Program-made: the position numbers and the translations under genes | The notes under the pieces: model-generated | What the model was told of the DNA's origin: nothing | Seen by the model: the letters and a program-made list of their open reading frames with translations, nothing else | Database searches by the model: none | From: Firmicutes bacterium ASF500 | Lineage (GTDB): Bacteria; Bacillota; Clostridia; Oscillospirales; Oscillospiraceae | DNA length: 64,000 bases | Assembly: GCA_000492175.2 (NCBI GenBank) | Contig: CP097573.1 | Location: forward strand, 186,001-250,000 | Reading direction: 5' to 3' | Part shown: positions 1 to 6,761 of the stretch, one piece after another | Layout: each line of letters starts with the position of its first letter | Position numbering within the stretch: position 1 is the stretch's first letter

Positions 1-183
1 ATATACATGATGGAGCGAGGGGTGAGGTCTACAAGCTGGCCAGGTGCTCCTGCGTCATGCTACTGGCTTTTCGAGCCCACTTAGTGTTGCCCTATATCGT
101 GAAAATTAAGTCGTCTTTTATCTTGCTTTATTTCCATAACATTACCTAATGTAATTTTAAATTTCATCTATCAAATGATATGA
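1..183. other. Left edge, no clear gene
   Basis: One short frame enters from the left edge and stops at 82-84 (last residues ...CYWLFEPT). It could be the 3' end of a gene lying outside the window, but I do not recognise it. The rest is AT-rich spacer downstream of the leftward TetR gene. Confidence 0.2.
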
Positions 184-795
184 TTAGGGATTTTGAAGTA
201 ATTCCACAATTAATGAAACACAAATAGATTTCATTTGCTCTAATTCATCCTCTCGTATTTTGGAAGAAATATAACTATGACAAAGGTTTTCAATAATCCC
301 ATAACTAACTCTAAGTTTTTCAAGTAGAAGTTCATCTGTCGTTAATGAATACTTTGCTATTTTCTCTAAAAGAATGCTTAAAGTTTCTTCTTCAAATTTA
401 TTAAATAAGTTTTGAATATCTGCATTGAGTAGAGCTAATGCCAAAAACTCATTATGTGCTTCCAAGTTCATTTGATGCGATGAAATAGCCGTATCTATGA
501 ATTTGTTTATCACAACTATAAAATCTTTTTCAAAATCGAAAAACTCTAAAATCGGCTGAAATTGTTTGTTTAATCTACTAATATACAGTTTTACAACCTC
601 TATAAGAATGTCTTTCTTGTCTTGAAAATAGCTATACACTATTCCAGTAGACACACCGGCCATTTTAGCAATTTCAGCAGTGTTTGTCTTATAATACCCT
701 TTTTCACAAAACAAGGTATAACTTGCCTTAATTATTGCATCTTTTTTTTCAATAGAACGCTTTTGTTTTGGGATACGCACTTCATTAGTAGCCAT
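184..795 (-). CDS. TetR/AcrR family transcriptional regulator
   Basis: A 203-aa DNA-binding repressor of the TetR family. Residues about 15-65 form the N-terminal helix-turn-helix, with the typical FxxKGYYxT, IAxxAGVSTGxVYxYFxxK signature (EIAKMAGVSTGIVYSYFQDK). The rest is the helical ligand/dimer domain, too variable to predict the ligand. The ATG at 795 follows an AAGGAGGTGAAC ribosome site. It is divergent from a small membrane protein gene at 953, and two palindromes lie between them, so it most likely represses both itself and that gene. The gene is clearly more AT-rich than the DNA to its right, which suggests separate acquisition. Family call is firm; inducer unknown. Confidence 0.93.
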   Translation of the reverse strand: MATNEVRIPKQKRSIEKKDAIIKASYTLFCEKGYYKTNTAEIAKMAGVSTGIVYSYFQDKKDILIEVVKLYISRLNKQFQPILEFFDFEKDFIVVINKFIDTAISSHQMNLEAHNEFLALALLNADIQNLFNKFEEETLSILLEKIAKYSLTTDELLLEKLRVSYGIIENLCHSYISSKIREDELEQMKSICVSLIVELLQNP

Positions 796-824
796 AAGTT
801 CACCTCCTTGGTTCTGACAAACTA

Positions 825-853
825 ATTATATATCCACCAAAGGAGAAAATCAA
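825..853 (-). promoter_or_regulatory. Promoter of the TetR gene
   Basis: On the minus strand TTGATT (848-853) and TATAAT (825-830) are separated by 17 bp, ending about 30 bp before the TetR start codon. The palindrome at 855-878 abuts the -35 box. Confidence 0.7.
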
Positions 854-854
854 G

Positions 855-878
855 AAATATGAAAATAAATTCATATTT
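855..878. promoter_or_regulatory. Operator palindrome 1 (probable TetR site)
   Basis: AAATATGAA (855-863) and TTCATATTT (870-878) form perfect 9-bp arms around a 6-bp centre. It sits between the -35 boxes of the two divergent promoters (848-853 and 882-887), where one bound repressor dimer could control both directions. Confidence 0.6.
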
Positions 879-881
879 TTC

Positions 882-910
882 TTGACATTTTGATTTTATT
901 CCTTTATACT
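882..910 (+). promoter_or_regulatory. Promoter of the small membrane protein gene
   Basis: TTGACA (882-887) and TATACT (905-910) with a 17-bp spacer make a near-consensus sigma-A promoter. The second palindrome starts at the base directly after the -10 box. Confidence 0.8.
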
Positions 911-936
911 AAAACATGAAATAAATTTCATGTTTT
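911..936. promoter_or_regulatory. Operator palindrome 2 (probable TetR site)
   Basis: AAAACATGAAAT (911-922) and ATTTCATGTTTT (925-936) are perfect 12-bp arms around a 2-bp centre. It covers the expected transcription start of the 953 gene and shares the ATGAA/TTCAT core with the palindrome at 855-878, so both are likely bound by the same protein. Confidence 0.7.
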
Positions 937-952
937 GGGGAGGGTGTGTAAA

Positions 953-1354
953 ATGCAAAGGGAGCCGAAATTCAATTCATCAAAGCATTTGATGTTTTAT
1001 CTAACCTTTATGTTTATTGCTTGTTGTGGAGCATTAATCTGGCAAATCTTTTTCCCTGAATTAGCTGAAAGATATTCTGTTTGGGGAATAGCATATGGCT
1101 GGCAACGAGAAATTGCACTGTGGAATGTAGGACTTATAGTATCAATCGCTTATACTCTCTTGAAAAGAAAGAAAGAATTTATGATAATTTTAACGCTACA
1201 ATCCACGTTATTGTGCTGGGGGTTAGGGGTCAATCATCTGGTGACCCTTTTTAGTAACTTTTCCTTGAAAAATATCATACACATTTTAGGCGTATTAGAG
1301 GTTCTGTTACTTGGTGGTATTTGGGGAATGATATTGTTAATAAGAGAGAAATAG
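953..1354 (+). CDS. Small integral membrane protein, TetR-controlled
   Basis: A 133-aa protein that I do not recognise. It is rich in hydrophobic stretches and can be read as four transmembrane helices (about residues 15-33, 50-70, 78-98 and 106-128), with a charged KRKKE loop between helices 2 and 3 and a short charged C terminus. The ATG at 953 is chosen over a TTG at 935 because GGGGAGGG (937-944) is well placed before it. It lies behind a strong promoter with an operator at the start site, so it is probably the main target of the divergent TetR repressor; export of, or protection against, the inducer is a guess only. Confidence 0.75.
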   Translation: MQREPKFNSSKHLMFYLTFMFIACCGALIWQIFFPELAERYSVWGIAYGWQREIALWNVGLIVSIAYTLLKRKKEFMIILTLQSTLLCWGLGVNHLVTLFSNFSLKNIIHILGVLEVLLLGGIWGMILLIREK

Positions 1355-1861
1355 AAAGTACATATTTGAATAAGCCCAATATTGCTGCTGGACAAACCGT
1401 AAAAAAAACCGTTGTTTCGGCGGCTGGATTATTACGCGCCAAAACAAAATACAGTAGCCTTGCGGCGGTTTTGAAATAACAAATTTCAAGCCGCCGCTTT
1501 CTTTTGAAAATTGGAAAACGGAGGGTGTATTAAAGTCGCCCATTTTTAAGGACACGGCGGTATCTGGGAGGTATCGTTATGTCCTTTTTTATCTGCACTC
1601 AACTTAATTTGTTAAAAAAAGTTTAGCCCCTCCACAGGGTTACTCCGGCCATCAATGCGAAATTTGTAAGTACATAAAGAATTACGTCATTTTATGCGCC
1701 CGCACAGTACAACGCTGTGCGGGCGTTGTCGTTTCTTGTCGGCTCCACTTTGGGACAAACAGTCCCAAGGTGCGGGGCGGCTCCCCCGGGTGTCGCTCCC
1801 CGCCGCCCTCCATATCGTTTCCCGCAACCCAACCACAAAAAACGATATGGAGGTACATACA
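1355..1861. other. Element-derived spacer with a stem-loop, no gene
   Basis: About 500 bp without a convincing gene. It contains a perfect 10-bp stem-loop (GCCCGCACAG 1698-1707 / CTGTGCGGGC 1715-1724) and a GC-rich leader that ends in the AATGACTATC start region of the truncated sigma-like gene at 1862. The arrangement resembles the spacer upstream of sigma-like genes in Clostridia conjugative elements. Confidence 0.4.
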
Positions 1862-1931
1862 ATGACTATCATCAACTTGCGCGACTTTTACTACTGGTAC
1901 ACCCAGGATGAATATATGGAAGATATCCCTT
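1862..1931 (+). pseudogene. 5' stump of a conjugative-element sigma-like HTH gene
   Basis: After a good site (ATATGGAGGTACATACA) the frame opens with MTIINLRDFYYWYTQDE, the N terminus I associate with small sigma-70-like regulators of Clostridia integrative elements. About 23 codons later the frame runs into antisense sequence of a WYL gene that is intact at 20 kb (homology begins near 1932). The helix-turn-helix part is therefore missing. This marks a recombination endpoint between an old mobile element and the immunity-island sequence. Confidence 0.55.
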
Positions 1932-2420
1932 CAATTCAACTTGCTTTGAAAGTAGTGCTATTGCAGCCATTTTGCCATCTCTCTCATTTTCACCGCAATC
2001 TCCTCTGGCTCCGTAATACGGATTTTCCCGCCAAAAGTAAAGACCCAAGCGAAAAAGGGAGGGCTGGGGGCAACATCCACAGTGGCTTGGAAGTGCTCTC
2101 CGTCCACGATTTCCGTCTTCACCTCCTCACCGAAGCGGTCTACCACGCTGCGCATGGTGCTGTTTTCGCACAGCAGTGTTATCCTACGAATGTCAGATCC
2201 AAACATCCCGAATACCTGATGGACATATACTGCGGGATCGAAACCCTGTGCTGGTATGGCTCCCTGCACGAGCAGTTCCACAGTGGTCATGCGGTCTACA
2301 CGGAACTGGGCCAGTTTGCTGTGTTTCTCCGACCAGCCCACAGCGTAATAATAATCCTGGCTCCAGATCAGGGCATAGGGGCTGAACTCGTACCGATAGC
2401 CGTTGTGCTTGCTTTCAAAA
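1932..2420 (-). pseudogene. 3' fragment of a WYL-domain regulator (block A)
   Basis: Encodes the C-terminal half of a WYL protein (from KHNGYRYEFSPYALIW to a stop at 1958), nearly identical to the intact 319-aa regulator at 19985-20944. Its upstream half is not contiguous: it lies inverted at 2830-3225. In the intact copy the sequence before KHxGYRYEF is EKEKVL; here the homology breaks near 2420. It is a broken duplicate with no start of its own. Confidence 0.8.
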
Positions 2421-2443
2421 GAAAATAACATCGCCAGCAAGAT

Positions 2444-2829
2444 CAACAGGCCCAAGCTGGAGTATCAGAACAAATGGAGCTGGGTCATATCCAATGACGC
2501 AGGACTCAAAGCCTCCATTCCAAAGATCTACCCCAAATTCAGTCCAGTTCCCGGTGATACGGAACCGCTCAAAGAGGCTGTGCCGGTTTGGTGGCGCAAT
2601 CCCATGATGACTCTGGTGGTTACAGTGTTTTGCCTGACAGTGGGCATTCACATCGGGCTGAAAGAGGAGCGCCAGGCCGCACTCCTCCCTCCGGAGTCTC
2701 CCCCGATGGAGTCTGTTGTACCTGACCCGGAGGATTCCACACCCGTCACCAAGGCCATAGCGCCCAAGGTAATTGGAGATTACTACTTAAACGGCCTGAT
2801 CCTCCGAACGGATGACGCATTTCAGGCAT
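2444..2829 (+). pseudogene. Internal fragment of a large membrane protein (block C)
   Basis: Matches the middle of the 729-aa membrane protein at 39307-41496: WVISN, IPKxYPxFSPVPGDT, a transmembrane segment, then SVVPDP and DYYLNGLILRTDDAFQAS. It is on the opposite strand from its neighbours 1932-2420 and 3226-3646. At about 2829 it is joined in frame to WYL sequence, leaving an open frame from 2403 to 3269 that is a chimera rather than a designed gene. Confidence 0.75.
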
Positions 2830-3225
2830 CCCACGGAATCCAGGCTGGCCGCAAGAGTGTGTACAGCGACATCCAGATCCTGATAGACCAGGGCATGGAC
2901 ATTGTCTGTGTCAAGAGTACCCAGAACCGCTACTTTGTCGGCTCCCGCTTGTTTGAACTGCCGGAACTGAAGCTGTTGGTGGATGCGGTGGAGTCTTCCC
3001 ATTTCATCACCAGGAAGAAAAGCGCCAGCCTGATTCAAAAGCTGGCCTCCCTCACCAGCCAGGAGCAGGCTAAGCAACTGAACCGCCCCGTCTACATGGA
3101 GGGCACAGCGAAGCAGGACAACGAGGCGATCTATTACGCAGTAGACATGATCCACACCGCTATTCAGGAAAAACGGCGGATCGCTTTTCAGTACATAGAG
3201 TACACCGCAGAGAAAGAAAAAGTCC
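2830..3225 (+). pseudogene. Internal fragment of a WYL-domain regulator (block D)
   Basis: Encodes HGIQAGRKSVYSDIQ through TAEKEKVL, the middle of the WYL regulator, almost identical to 19985-20944 but on the plus strand. Reverting 2420-3225 would place this directly before the C-terminal half at 1932-2420 and restore EKEKVL-KHNGYRY. The junction on the left (TCC/CAC near 2829) fuses it to a piece of the membrane protein gene. Confidence 0.75.
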
Positions 3226-3646
3226 TCAACGAGGCGATGGATGCCTTGAGGCTGGTCCGCTGGGTCTGAGGCAGTTGATCCCACATCTGTGCCAGTTTTG
3301 GGAATTGCACATGAAGGGTTGTATCCTGGATGCGCTTCATAGCGATAAGCCAAAGGTGTCCATCCTTTCGGGCGTACATCACGTTGCGGTCCGCAAGAAT
3401 GTGTCCAGACGGCCCAGGCAGGGAGGCAATCACCAAAAAACTGACCCCCATACCACATAGGGCGCGGAACAAGACCTGCTCATGCCCAAGCAGATCCGGC
3501 AGCCAGACGAGAAGAAACAGGACCGCCAACCACAGCCCTTGGGTGATCCTCCTTTGCAGGAGCCAGGGACGAATCCAGGCGTGCTTGGGCAGGAAGATTT
3601 CTATATCCGCAGGCGGCGCTTCCTGGGGCGGCTTGCAGGGCCGGGA
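3226..3646 (-). pseudogene. Fragment of a large membrane protein gene (block E)
   Basis: Minus-strand sequence matching an N-proximal part of the 39307-41496 membrane protein (LPGPSGxIL, RNVxYxRxxGxLW, LxxMWDxLP). Its 5' end is cut by the IS21-family element at 3647, and its 3' side ends near 3226 where block D begins. Undoing the 2420-3225 inversion would join it to block C in the native order. Confidence 0.75.
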
Positions 3647-3773
3647 TGCTGTCAGCGCCAGTGATAAAATGTAAAAAAAACGCCGAGGAAAAAATGTAGT
3701 TTTGTGGCGGAGGAGGCGAAAAAAAGATAGACTCCCAATAGGGCGAAAAAGAGCCCGGAAAGGGAGTCAGAAA

Positions 3774-4997
3774 ATGAAAGGAGCACAGTGGATGGATATC
3801 CGAAGCGACAGACAGAAAGGACTTAGCTATGTGGAGCTGGGACGGAAGTACCACATGGACCCGCGGACGGCAAAGCGGTACGCGGAATCGCCGCAGAAGC
3901 CGGAGTACACATTGAGCGAACCGAAGCCAACAAAGATGGATCCGTACAAGCAGATCGTGGACGAGTGGCTGGAGGAAGCGCCGTATTCGGCGCTGCGGAT
4001 CCTGGAGAAGCTGCGGGAAATGGGATTCGACGGAGGCTACAGCATCGTCAAGGCGTATGTGAGCAGCCGGAAGATGGACTTGAATGAGAAAGCAACAGTG
4101 CGGTTTGAGACGATGCCGGGAAAGCAGGGGCAGATGGACTGGGGATTCTTCGAGGATCACCTGGTGTACGAGGATGGGAAGTGGAAGAAGCTGTACTGTT
4201 TTCTCATGATACTGGGGTACTCGCGGATGCGGTACATCGAATTTGTAACGGATATGAGCACAAACACACTGATTCGGTGTCACCAGAACGCATTCCGGTA
4301 CTTTGGCGGGTACCCGGAGGAAATCCTGTACGACAACATGAAGCAGGTGGTCATTAAGCGGCTGCTGAAACAGGAGGACTCTACTCTGAACCGGCAGTTT
4401 GAGGACTTTGCGGGATTTTACGGGTTCAAGCCCATCCTGTGCCGCCCCTACCGTGGCCAGACGAAAGGAAAAGTGGAGCGGACGGTGCAGTTTGTGCGGG
4501 ACAACTTCATGGTCGGGATCAAGTACAACAGCCTGGCAGATTTGAATGGACAAGCCTTGGCTTGGTGTAATAAGGTCAATGGCAAAGTTCATGCCACCAC
4601 GAACGAGGTTCCTTTTGAGCGGCTGAAAAAGGAGGGGTTGAGTCCCCTCTCCAGAGAGTACATCATCGACAAGATCAACCTTAGGCGGGTACAAAAAGAC
4701 TGCCTCATCTCCTACGCCGGCAATCAGTACTCCGTGCCAGCGGAGTATGTCGGCAAAGATGTGGCAGTCGTAGCCCTCGACAGTATGCTGGCGGCCTACT
4801 ATGAAGGCAAGCAGATCGCTCTGCACCGAATATCGTATCAAAGGAAGGACATGGTTGTCAATCCTCAGCATTACCGAAGGCTTACGTTGAAGCAGACAAT
4901 GGATGCAGAAAATATTCTGCTGGAACAGGGCAAAGTGATAGATTTCCCCTTGAAACCCTCTGATTTATCCAGATATGACGAGGTGCTGTATGACTGA
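3774..4997 (+). CDS. istA: IS21-family transposase IstA
   Basis: A 407-aa DDE transposase that cuts and joins the element ends. The N terminus has a helix-turn-helix (LSYVELGRKYHMDPRTAKRY). The retroviral-integrase-like core shows the expected acidic residues: D in GQMDWGFF, D in ILYDNMKQVV, and E in KGKVERTVQFVRDNF. The ATG at 3774 follows GGAAAGGGAG; an upstream in-frame ATG at 3702 would put the end-repeat region inside the protein and is less likely. Its last codons overlap istB by 8 bp, the usual translational coupling in this family. Confidence 0.95.
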   Translation: MKGAQWMDIRSDRQKGLSYVELGRKYHMDPRTAKRYAESPQKPEYTLSEPKPTKMDPYKQIVDEWLEEAPYSALRILEKLREMGFDGGYSIVKAYVSSRKMDLNEKATVRFETMPGKQGQMDWGFFEDHLVYEDGKWKKLYCFLMILGYSRMRYIEFVTDMSTNTLIRCHQNAFRYFGGYPEEILYDNMKQVVIKRLLKQEDSTLNRQFEDFAGFYGFKPILCRPYRGQTKGKVERTVQFVRDNFMVGIKYNSLADLNGQALAWCNKVNGKVHATTNEVPFERLKKEGLSPLSREYIIDKINLRRVQKDCLISYAGNQYSVPAEYVGKDVAVVALDSMLAAYYEGKQIALHRISYQRKDMVVNPQHYRRLTLKQTMDAENILLEQGKVIDFPLKPSDLSRYDEVLYD

Positions 4998-5787
4998 ATT
5001 TACTATGGACAGGCTGAGGGAAAACCTGGAAGCCCTTAAAATGAAAAACACCCTGGAGATTCTGGACAACTACCTGGAACGGGCGGTGGCGGACAAGCTC
5101 AACATTGTGGAGGTTTTGGATCACATTTTCTCAGAAGAAGCCAAATCCAAGCGGAAACGGGCCTATGAGAAGCAGATCCAGATGTCTGGCTTCCCCATTA
5201 AGAAGACCCTGGACGACTTCGATTTCTCTTTCCAGCCCTCCATCGATAAACGCCAAATCGATGAGTTGGCCACCATGCGCTTCCTGGAGAACGGGGAGAA
5301 TGTGGTTTTCCTCGGCCCGCCAGGCGTGGGCAAGACCCATTTGGCCTCCGCCCTGGGCCTGGTGGCAGCACAGCACCGTTTCTCCACCTACTACATCAAC
5401 TGCCACCAGCTTATTGAGCAGCTCAAAAAGGCCCACTTTGAGAACCGCCTGCCGGACAAGCTCAAAGTTCTGGCCAAGTACAGGATGCTCATCATTGACG
5501 AAATCGGCTATCTCCCTATGGATATCCAGGGCGCAAATCTCTTTTTCCAGCTCATTGCCAGACGGTATGAAAAAACGTCTACCGTTTTTACCTCCAACAA
5601 GACTTTCTCCCAGTGGAACGAGGTCTTTGCCGACGTCACCATCGCCTCCGCCATCCTGGATCGTGTACTGCATCACTGCACCGTTATCAACATCAAGGGT
5701 GAGTCTTACCGCCTGAAAGAACGCAAAGAATTTATGCGTCAGAAACAGCAAATCGTGAACACTCTTTTTGAGCAAGGCAGCTGCTGA
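4990..5787 (+). CDS. istB: IS21-family helper ATPase IstB
   Basis: A DnaC-like AAA+ ATPase of about 265 aa that loads and stimulates the IstA transposase. Walker A (FLGPPGVGKTHLA) and Walker B (MLIIDEIGYLP) are intact, and the SNKTFSQW sensor region is present. The start at 4990 overlaps the istA stop (ATGACTGA); an in-frame ATG at 4975 is also possible. Both partners look complete, so the element may still be mobile. Confidence 0.95.
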   Translation: MTEFTMDRLRENLEALKMKNTLEILDNYLERAVADKLNIVEVLDHIFSEEAKSKRKRAYEKQIQMSGFPIKKTLDDFDFSFQPSIDKRQIDELATMRFLENGENVVFLGPPGVGKTHLASALGLVAAQHRFSTYYINCHQLIEQLKKAHFENRLPDKLKVLAKYRMLIIDEIGYLPMDIQGANLFFQLIARRYEKTSTVFTSNKTFSQWNEVFADVTIASAILDRVLHHCTVINIKGESYRLKERKEFMRQKQQIVNTLFEQGSC

Positions 5788-5868
5788 TTTTGTTACCCAC
5801 CCCCGCCGAAAAACTACAAAATTTCTTCGGCGTTTTCTTACAATTTCATATTGGCGTTGACACTGGCA

Positions 5869-6524
5869 GGGCTGAAAAAATATTTGAATTATTTTTGCTA
5901 AAGTGTACCCGAAAACGCCCCAAAACCGCCTGATAGGTGAGGAGGGACAAGCCTCCCGCCGACAACTGAATACACAGTATTCCAGGCACAAAACCCGCGT
6001 GAATAGCGGCAAAAGGCGCGCCGCCAAGATGGGAGCTCCAAGGAGGTGAACAGGGAGCGGACCGAGCGATCAACGCGAACCTTTGACCCGGCTTTGGCAG
6101 GCCGGGCGCGACGACAGCGCGGGGGATAATGAAACTTGCTCACGCCCTCCCACGGACTTGCGGGGGAGCCCTGCGGCACACGCCAGCCCTCTCCACGGGA
6201 ACGGCGGTGCTGTGGAGCTATGACAGCCGGAGCCAACGGCGGCCTGGAATACTCCCCGCGCTGGGGGTGCGTGGCAAATACAGCGTACAACAAACCATAG
6301 GGGGCCGCCCGCCTGGGGCCTGTCTGTCTTGCGGCAGCCCAAACTTCCCCCGGCGCGGCGGCCCCGTTCGTGGATCGAAATGGAAAACCTGCTGGCCTCT
6401 GGACACCGTGTCCAGACGTGGAGCAAGGTTGAAAGGCAGCACTTCCGGGTGCTGCCTTTCTGCGTTTCCCCACAAGACAGCGGGAGCGAGAGGCAATCAA
6501 CATCATTCTGGAGAGGAGGGCGCT
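5869..6524. other. Gene-poor element DNA upstream of tnpW
   Basis: About 650 bp with several overlapping chance frames on both strands and none with convincing protein features or ribosome sites. It contains the two dyads at 6398-6416 and 6431-6460. It probably belongs to the same integrative element as the tnpW/recombinase unit to its right. Confidence 0.4.
6398..6460. repeat. Two adjacent perfect dyads
   Basis: TCTGGACAC (6398-6406) and GTGTCCAGA (6408-6416) flank a single base. Fifteen bases later GAAAGGCAGCAC (6431-6442) and GTGCTGCCTTTC (6449-6460) form a 12-bp stem with a 6-base loop. Neither is followed by a long T run, so they look more like protein-binding or processing sites than simple terminators. 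Confidence 0.6.
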
Positions 6525-6668
6525 ATGGCCGATACTGCCACGAACGAGGAGTACACCTATCAGGTGGACAAAATCAAGTTTATCGTTACGCCCGTTTACA
6601 AGGAGGAGGGCGAGACGATGGGGGATATTCTCTTAAAGCTGATGCTGGCTGAGCTGGACCCAGCCTGA
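6525..6668 (+). CDS. tnpW: TnpW-family small transposon protein
   Basis: A 47-aa protein matching the TnpW family carried by Tn4451-type elements: a YTYQVDKIKFIVTPVYK strand region followed by GETMGDILLKLM. The family sits next to the TnpX-type large serine recombinase, as here (recombinase start at 6762). The ATG at 6525 follows GAGAGGAGGGCGCT. Role in transposition is not established. A TATAAT promoter for the recombinase lies just after its stop. Confidence 0.75.
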   Translation: MADTATNEEYTYQVDKIKFIVTPVYKEEGETMGDILLKLMLAELDPA

Positions 6669-6685
6669 CAATTTCCGAGACATCC

Positions 6686-6714
6686 TTAACATGGGCGGCC
6701 AAATGAGGTATAAT
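6686..6714 (+). promoter_or_regulatory. Promoter of the serine recombinase gene
   Basis: TTAACA (6686-6691) and TATAAT (6709-6714) with a 17-bp spacer. The surrounding CATCCTT and GAGGTATAATATA are also present before the second recombinase gene (57236-57264), so the control region is conserved between the two elements. Confidence 0.7.
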
Positions 6715-6761
6715 ATAGGTAGGATAAAACCTCTTGTTTGGCGGCTGGAAAGGAGGAAATT

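Larger units (their letters stand above)
3647..5868 (+). mobile_element. IS21-family insertion sequence
   Basis: A complete element of about 2.2 kb carrying istA and istB. The ends are related inverted repeats: TGCTGTCAGCGCCAGTG at 3647 and, read inward from 5868, TGCCAGTGTCAACGCC, each followed by an inward GTAAxAAAACGCCGA block. Both ends obey the TG...CA rule. Left flank is a truncated membrane protein gene; right flank is unrelated element DNA and I see no clear target duplication, so the insertion was probably followed by an adjacent deletion. Confidence 0.85.

Noticed and set aside
2403..3269. A 288-codon open frame that looks like a novel membrane/regulator fusion protein
   Set aside because: It crosses the joint of two gene fragments whose intact versions are at 20 kb and 39-41 kb, lacks a ribosome site, and ends in antisense sequence of a third fragment.
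3480..4871. 463-codon leftward frame opposite istA
   Set aside because: Antisense to a clear DDE transposase; His/Leu/Pro-rich composition typical of a shadow frame.
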